Shown here piece after piece: positions 21,601 through 25,065 of a stretch of 25,065 nt of DNA (position 1 is its first letter; every line of letters starts with the position of its first letter). The notes under the pieces were generated by a model. It was not told the origin of the DNA, ran no database searches, and saw nothing but the letters and a program-made list of their open reading frames with translations. Made by a program: the position numbers and the translations under genes. Source of the stretch: a bacterium (lineage in GTDB: Bacteria; Gemmatimonadota; Gemmatimonadetes; Gemmatimonadales; Gemmatimonadaceae); the NCBI GenBank assembly GCA_021802745.1, contig JAJZRK010000012.1:1-25065 (forward strand), in the 5' to 3' direction.

Positions 21601-24308
21601 GCAATTGCCGCAAAGCCGATGCTCACCCCGGCCACCGGATTGTTCAGGGCGTCGCGCGCTTCCACCACCATCGGCGCGCCAAGCGGGTTGCCCGTCACGC
21701 CGGTCTGCGCGTCGCCCGAAATCTTCACGAGCTGGGTGGCCGTTCCAGCGGTCGCCGTCGCAATGAAGGTCACGGGACTTCCCGCGACTCCCGACGCCGA
21801 CGCCGTCAAGGTGTCCGTGCGAACGGTCGTACCGAGTGTCCAGCTCGTCGGCGTCGAATGCCCGGTCGAGTCCGTGGCGATCGCCGGATTGGTGACCGTG
21901 CCGTTCGCCGCATCCGCTACCGCAAACGTCACAATCACCCCGGCCACCGCATTGCCCGACGAATCGGTCACGATCACCGTTGGATTGGGCGACGCCACGC
22001 TTCCCGCCACGCCGGTCAGCGACGTTGCACTCGAGGCGGCCATCGTCACCGCCGGACCGGCAACGAGATTGAACGTTGCCGACGTGTCGCTGGTGTACCC
22101 GGACGCCGCGAAGGTCAGCACGTTCGGCCCCGCCGCTCCCTTCAGCGACAGCCCGCTGAATGTCGCCACGCCCGCGGCGTCGGTGGTCGCCGTCAGCGCG
22201 CCGCGCAGCGCGGGCCCCGCCACCTTCAACCCGACCGTGACCACCACCCCTGCCGTCATGAGAGGCGCTCCGCCCGCGCTCTTGAGCTGCACCTTGGGCT
22301 GCGTCGCGAACAGTTCCGTATTCGCCACCGCCGCACTCGGCTGTTGTACCACGCGCAGCACCGGCGGTCCTGCCGGCGCTGCGGCGGTCGCGGTGAACGT
22401 CACCGTCAGCGGGCCCGCAGCAGCGGTGAGCGTCTGGCTGCCAGCCGTCGCGCCGAGCGTCCACGCGGCGAGCGTCGCGACGCCCTGCGCATTGGTGGTG
22501 GCGGGGCTGCCGCTGACGGTGCCGCCGCTCGATGCGGCGAAGCTCACACTGACTCCCGCCACCGGATTGCCGTAGCGATCGGTCACGCCCACCGTCGGCG
22601 CCACGCTCACCGCGGTGCCCGCGGGGGCCGACTGTGCATCGCCGGCGACAATCTCCAGTTTCGCCGGCTTCCCCGCGTGCGCCACGAGCTGGAACTGCAC
22701 ACCGCCGCTGCTCGAACCGGCTGGCTGCGCCACGACGAAGAACGTCCCCGCCGTCGTCGGGTTGGTGGCCGTGACCAGCGATTGTCCCTGCGCATCGCTC
22801 GTCGTTGTCGCCGCCGAAAGCACGCCGCCGCCGGTGATCGTCCAGCGGATGTTCGCACCGGCAACCGCGTTGCCGCGGTCATCCAACGCGCGCACCACGA
22901 GCGGCAGCGGCACCGCCGTGCCCACCTCGCCTGTCTGATCGCTCCCGCTCACATACTCGATCCGCGACACGGGGCGCGAGCGCGCCGTGACCGTGAAGGT
23001 CACGCCGCCCGCATTCGAGCCCGTGATCGTGGCCACGATTGTCTCGGTGCCCGGCACCACGCCGAGCCGATACCCGACGCGCGCTTCGCCCGCGTCATCG
23101 GTGACGGCGGTTGCCGCGGTGAGCGTCCCGCCGCCCGCGGTGCGCTGCCACGTGACGCCTGCGCCCGCCACCGGATTTCCGTACGCGTCCGCCACCCGCA
23201 CCACGAACGGCATGGGCAGCGTGTTGCCAATGGTGTCCGTCTGCGCATCGCCGCTCACGATCGCAATTGCACCCGCCTCGGCATGCGTGGCGGTGGCGGT
23301 CACCGACGCGACGGCGAGCCCCGCGACGCGTGCCGTGAAGGTCTGCGGCCCGGCTGTCTTGCCGAGCGTCATCGTCGTGCTGGCATTGCCGGAGGCGTCG
23401 GTTTGGACGGACGCGTTGGCTACCGACGCCCCGGCGGCGCTCGTGCTGAAGTTCACGCTCACGTCGGCAACCCCCGCGCCATCCGCGGCCTGCACCTGCA
23501 CCGCGAACGGCTGCGGCAGCAACGTCGCCACGCGGCCGGCCTGCGCGTCGCCGCCCTTCACGACGAGTTTCGCCGGGGGAAGCGTGACGTTCACCGACGC
23601 CGAGCTGCTCACGCCCGTGGGAACGCTCGCCGTGATGATCGCCCCGCCACGCACATCCCCCGCCGTGACCACGCCGGCGGCGCTGACGGTCGCCACCGCC
23701 TCGTTCGAGGAATTCCAGGCGAGGATCGCGCCGCTGATCGGTGCGCCGGTGGAGTCCACGACGGCGGCGGACAGCGCCACGCTGGCGCCGGCAAGGAGTG
23801 TCGTGTTGGCGGGCGTCACGGTGACGCGCGACGCGCGCGCGCCCGGCCCCACGAAGACGAGCGGCACGGTGGCTGGTGTCGAGGGGTTCGCGCCCGGTCG
23901 CGCGACCAGTTGCTGCGTCCCCTCGAACATCGTCGTCGTCCCGGCGCGGAGTTCGAAGCGCACGGCGAACTGTTCACTCTCGCCGTGGATCGCGACGGTC
24001 GCCGCCACCGCCACGCTGTCCTGCCCCGGCGGAAAGGCGATGACCGTGTCGAGCACCACGCCGCCGGTGGCGTTGCGCAGCACGAGGTGCACGTTGTCTA
24101 TGCCGCTCGCCACCTGGCTGAAGATCCGCCGCTCCACCGCATTCATCGTCGGCGCGAACGCCAGCCGCACCGCACGCTCGGCGTTGCCGCGGGGGCTGGT
24201 GGGCGGCTCACCGCAGACGGTCAGGAGCAATAGCGACACTGCCGCCATCCACGTAGGGAAGCGGATCAGTTCGGAGCGGCCGCGACTTGTCGGGGACGCT
24301 GCATCCAT
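18645..24308 (-). CDS. Giant surface protein with BIG_2 and Big_1/invasin-like domains and C-terminal 207-aa repeats, about 1887 aa
   Basis: I use ATG 24308; the frame also allows TTG 24332, and neither has a clear ribosome site. The N-terminus has a hydrophobic stretch ending LLLLTVCGEPPTS, a lipoprotein-like signal with an unusual V before the cysteine. Next comes a domain with VHLVLRNATGGVVLDT. Then a BIG_2-like unit (TPANTTLLAGASVALSAAV, WNSSNEAVATVS) and about seven Big_1-like units, each with a SGDAQ-like start and a YGNPVAGVSV-like strand. From about residue 975 (TWTGAVDSAWGASGNWSP) a beta-helix-like region begins, followed by four tandem 207-aa repeats with NSCCSQSFRAVGNHVTRFSG. The last copy is diverged and ends the protein. 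Ig arrays of this type are cell-surface stalks; adhesion is inferred. The exported or surface location is well supported. Confidence 0.88.
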   Translation of the reverse strand: MDAASPTSRGRSELIRFPTWMAAVSLLLLTVCGEPPTSPRGNAERAVRLAFAPTMNAVERRIFSQVASGIDNVHLVLRNATGGVVLDTVIAFPPGQDSVAVAATVAIHGESEQFAVRFELRAGTTTMFEGTQQLVARPGANPSTPATVPLVFVGPGARASRVTVTPANTTLLAGASVALSAAVVDSTGAPISGAILAWNSSNEAVATVSAAGVVTAGDVRGGAIITASVPTGVSSSASVNVTLPPAKLVVKGGDAQAGRVATLLPQPFAVQVQAADGAGVADVSVNFSTSAAGASVANASVQTDASGNASTTMTLGKTAGPQTFTARVAGLAVASVTATATHAEAGAIAIVSGDAQTDTIGNTLPMPFVVRVADAYGNPVAGAGVTWQRTAGGGTLTAATAVTDDAGEARVGYRLGVVPGTETIVATITGSNAGGVTFTVTARSRPVSRIEYVSGSDQTGEVGTAVPLPLVVRALDDRGNAVAGANIRWTITGGGVLSAATTTSDAQGQSLVTATNPTTAGTFFVVAQPAGSSSGGVQFQLVAHAGKPAKLEIVAGDAQSAPAGTAVSVAPTVGVTDRYGNPVAGVSVSFAASSGGTVSGSPATTNAQGVATLAAWTLGATAGSQTLTAAAGPLTVTFTATAAAPAGPPVLRVVQQPSAAVANTELFATQPKVQLKSAGGAPLMTAGVVVTVGLKVAGPALRGALTATTDAAGVATFSGLSLKGAAGPNVLTFAASGYTSDTSATFNLVAGPAVTMAASSATSLTGVAGSVASPNPTVIVTDSSGNAVAGVIVTFAVADAANGTVTNPAIATDSTGHSTPTSWTLGTTVRTDTLTASASGVAGSPVTFIATATAGTATQLVKISGDAQTGVTGNPLGAPMVVEARDALNNPVAGVSIGFAAIAGGGAPATQSVVTDGAGRASFTLTLGAPGADTVRACLPSCATAQVLFAALSVPVGTDATWTGAVDSAWGASGNWSPAVVPGAANKVFIPAGLANNPVLSADISLADLTMAPGAMLALGARVINVGGSVHASGATMSGSGHLYFCGGAHAITGRLAAVLVDCGATVSASGADTISGWLETRNGSVFDVAGATTMVTGDVRMNSASRIKMITTGGHLIVGGNYDSDPGNDVGDLWMTDGVLELKGNLTATNSCCSQSFRAVGNHVTRFSGSGAQSVNFYYTDNYSRSTFGNVEFTGNNTVTLANNMRVRGAVNVTGATKVAGGTLYHGGHLITGGSTDLSGLGYTQLTGGGAVFPLIAGVGPGEVQLAGNMTVTLPQAAVTLPTNLTTHSGAVLDLEGKTLVVTGNYGMYSSSRVKMTQAAAHFTVNGNYDSNPGGDIGDTWMTDGVLELKGNLTATNSCCSQSFRAVGNHVTRFSGSGAQSVNFYYTDNYSRSTFGSVEFTGNNTVTLANNMRVHGAVNVTGATKVAGGTLYHGGQLTTGASTDLSGLGYTQLNGGGAVFPLIAGAGPGEVQIAGAMTVTLPQAAVTLPTNLTTHSGAVLDLEGKTLTVTGNYGMYSSSRVKMTQAAAHFTVNGNYDSDPGGDIGDLWMTDGVLELKGNLTATNSCCSQSFRAVGNHVTRFSGAGAQSVNFYYTDNYSRSTFGNVEFTGNNTVTLANNMRVHGAVSVAGTTKVVGGTLYHGGQLTTAASTDLSGLGFTQLTGGGAVFPLIAGVGPGEVQIAGAMTVSLPQAAVTLPTNLTTHSGAVLDLGGNALTVSGNYGMYSSSRVKMVNTAALMTVLGNADFNPGGDIGDSWFTAGTLDLKGNFSATNSCCGQSFRATGTHLTRFSGTGAQSIAAYYPSATQTAFMNVEVTNASVAGAATASSMYVLGAFTNLGRFTVNPGHTLTVGGAVVLGGSSHTTNSGGVNKPSCIANPGAVHSGFSCP
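18830..21080 (-). repeat. Tandem repeat of 621 bp, four copies, inside the Ig-like gene
   Basis: The anchor GCGAACAGCAGCTGTTCGTC recurs at about 19601, 20222 and 20843 on the plus strand, with a diverged copy at about 18980; each step is exactly 621 bases, i.e. 207 codons. The three inner copies are nearly identical in nucleotide sequence, including silent positions, which points to recent duplication or gene conversion. The fourth, at the C-terminal end, is clearly older (NSCCGQSFRATG, then AYYPSATQTAFMNVEV) and truncated. Unit boundaries are approximate. Confidence 0.9.
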
Positions 24309-24403
24309 CGTCGGCGGGGTGGGGTGGTCCAAGGTCCAGAACTAGGACAATTAGCCCCAACCCGCCCTGTCCGCCAGCGACCTACATCACAGAGGCGCTT
24401 GCC

Positions 24404-24667
24404 CTACCTTAGAAAGGCCAGCCAGTACACCACCGGCAGCAACCCCGCCGCCGTCAGCCACGCCCCGCGTCCCGTGATGCCCGTCCGCCCCTTCAGGTAG
24501 TTGGGATTCCAGTCGGCGATGTGGTTGACGGCGATCCCGGAGATCGAATACGCGATCGTCAGCGCCGCCGCGACGTACCGCTCGTCGCGGTGGAGCGCGA
24601 TGCTCCACCGCCGCCAGGGGATGCCGCGTTCGCGCGAACTGCCGTTCACCCGTGGAGCGTCGCTCAC
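24404..24667 (-). CDS. PepSY-associated transmembrane-helix protein, 87 aa
   Basis: The likely start is GTG 24667, overlapping the TGA of the preceding small gene, with AGGA directly before it. Longer readings upstream are arginine-rich shadow of that gene. After a basic start (RVNGSSRERGIPWRRWSIAL) comes HRDERYVAAALTIAYSISG and IAVNHIADWNPNYL, which is the pattern of PepSY-associated TM proteins (helix, then ISGIxxNH..DWNP). A second helix (LTAAGLLPVVYWLAFL) ends the protein. Such proteins are often found with iron-uptake or respiratory genes, and the histidines could bind heme or metal; this is inference. The protein is short but looks complete. Confidence 0.8.
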   Translation of the reverse strand: MSDAPRVNGSSRERGIPWRRWSIALHRDERYVAAALTIAYSISGIAVNHIADWNPNYLKGRTGITGRGAWLTAAGLLPVVYWLAFLR

Positions 24668-24878
24668 TCCTGTACCCGCGCCCCTTCGCCCTTGATCTGG
24701 ATGTCCGTGAGCTCCTTCATGTACTTGGTCGAGTCGAACTTGGCGAGGGTGCCGCGCTCCTTGTGCACCTCTCTCGCCTGCGCCAGCGCCTGCCGTAATT
24801 CTTGCCCTGCGCCTGCGCCGTCGTCGCGGCAATGGCGACGAGGGCGACCGCAAGGCCGGCGGCACGAATCGTGGTCAT
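24664..24878 (-). pseudogene. Small secreted protein with a broken frame (about 71 codons)
   Basis: ATG 24878 opens a clean signal peptide (MTTIRAAGLAVALVAIAATT then AQAQ). Directly after it the frame turns arginine-rich and stops at 24717, while the neighbouring frame reads GQELRQALAQAREVHKERG and TLAKFDSTKYMKELTDIQI, and ends in a TGA that overlaps the PepSY-associated gene. The shift occurs at the short repeat GGCGCAGGCGCAGGG. The whole span is 215 bases, one short of a multiple of three. A one-base sequencing or assembly error is as likely as a real mutation. No family recognised; operon position suggests a small periplasmic partner. Confidence 0.6.
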
Positions 24879-25065
24879 GAGGGTAGTCCGAATCGGGAGC
24901 TTGGCGTTGTAAGAACGAGAATCAATTCGCAAGGCTTTTCAAAGGCGGCAATTGCCCTACATACTGTCTGGGCGGCCCGCCATAGGAACCGGGCTCAATT
25001 GCAGGTACCATAAAAGACTGTTCCTTTACCCCCGCACCCCGCACCCCTCTCCCCCCCCCCCCCCC
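24879..25065. other. Non-coding right edge ending in a C homopolymer
   Basis: Upstream region of the small secreted gene; no reliable promoter could be assigned. The last 15 or so bases are all C, preceded by C-rich text (CCCGCACCCCGCACCCC) resembling the spacer at about 13085-13125. The run could be a contig-edge artefact. Confidence 0.5.

Noticed and set aside
20961..24233. Very long plus-strand frames (for example 1090 codons) opposite the Ig-like gene, and similar long frames at 13.4-14.9 and 16.4-17.6 kb
   Set aside because: They are Arg/His/Ala-rich antisense shadows of GC-rich genes with clear domain content on the other strand.
24341..24358. GAACTA...TTAG upstream of the Ig-like gene as a third BlaI operator
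   Set aside because: Only fragments of the half-sites are present and the spacing differs from both real operators.
1..25065. CRISPR arrays, tRNA or rRNA genes, riboswitches, integrase or prophage genes
   Set aside because: No regular short repeat-spacer pattern, no cloverleaf-like segments with a TTCGA loop, no leader motif and no integrase or phage structural motif were recognised.

Overview
The window looks like the meeting point of a very GC-rich chromosomal backbone (about 13.1 kb to the end) and a block that is visibly poorer in GC, made of accessory and defence-type DNA (1 to about 13.05 kb). The backbone (a BlaI/M56 pair, a long Ig-like surface protein with a lipoprotein-like leader, secreted proteins with LRAQ-type signal cleavage sites, many GTG starts) is consistent with Gemmatimonadota or a related soil/freshwater lineage. 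That assignment is inferred from style, not from a marker gene.

Accessory block. At the left edge is a probable integron attC site, immediately downstream of an unknown 282-aa gene on the minus strand. Then come about 1 kb with only a 53-aa membrane protein, a small ribbon-helix-helix (SeqA-N-like) protein, and a truncated IS3-type transposase. Next is a 1365-aa minus-strand protein combining an XRE helix-turn-helix, a PD-(D/E)XK-like nuclease region and a very long helical, degenerate STAND-like body. Its promoter region carries a TATAAT box inside a perfect palindrome. On the opposite strand lies a two-gene unit: a winged-helix/HEPN-like protein followed by a SIR2-family protein with the NAD-site motifs and a four-cysteine zinc ribbon. 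I read 2951-9892 as a defence locus; the HEPN + SIR2 pair is the best candidate for an undescribed system here. After it come 775 bases of non-coding DNA with a hairpin and two diverged copies of a repeat. Three small genes of unknown function follow (one apparently frameshifted, one with bacteriocin-like glycine/alanine-rich helices, one a small three-helix membrane protein), then a very long hairpin and an outer-membrane beta-barrel gene.

Backbone. A blaI-blaR1-like operon on the minus strand (repressor plus M56 metallopeptidase) is preceded by two related palindromic operators, one over the -10/start region and one over the -35. The M56 protein also carries a TonB-receptor-plug-like segment and a TonB C-terminal domain. 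A CoA-binding protein diverges from this operon and converges with a two-gene minus-strand unit: a dicarboxylate/cation symporter, then a VanZ-like membrane protein two bases downstream. Beyond a clear hairpin terminator lies a giant minus-strand gene (about 1887 aa) for a surface protein with one BIG_2-like and about seven Big_1/invasin-like domains and a C-terminal tandem repeat of exactly 621 bp (207 aa). The right end has a PepSY-associated membrane-helix protein preceded by a small secreted protein whose frame is broken, then non-coding DNA ending in a C homopolymer.

Limits: no tRNA, rRNA, CRISPR array or integrase was found. Functional calls rest on motif recognition by eye; no database search was possible.
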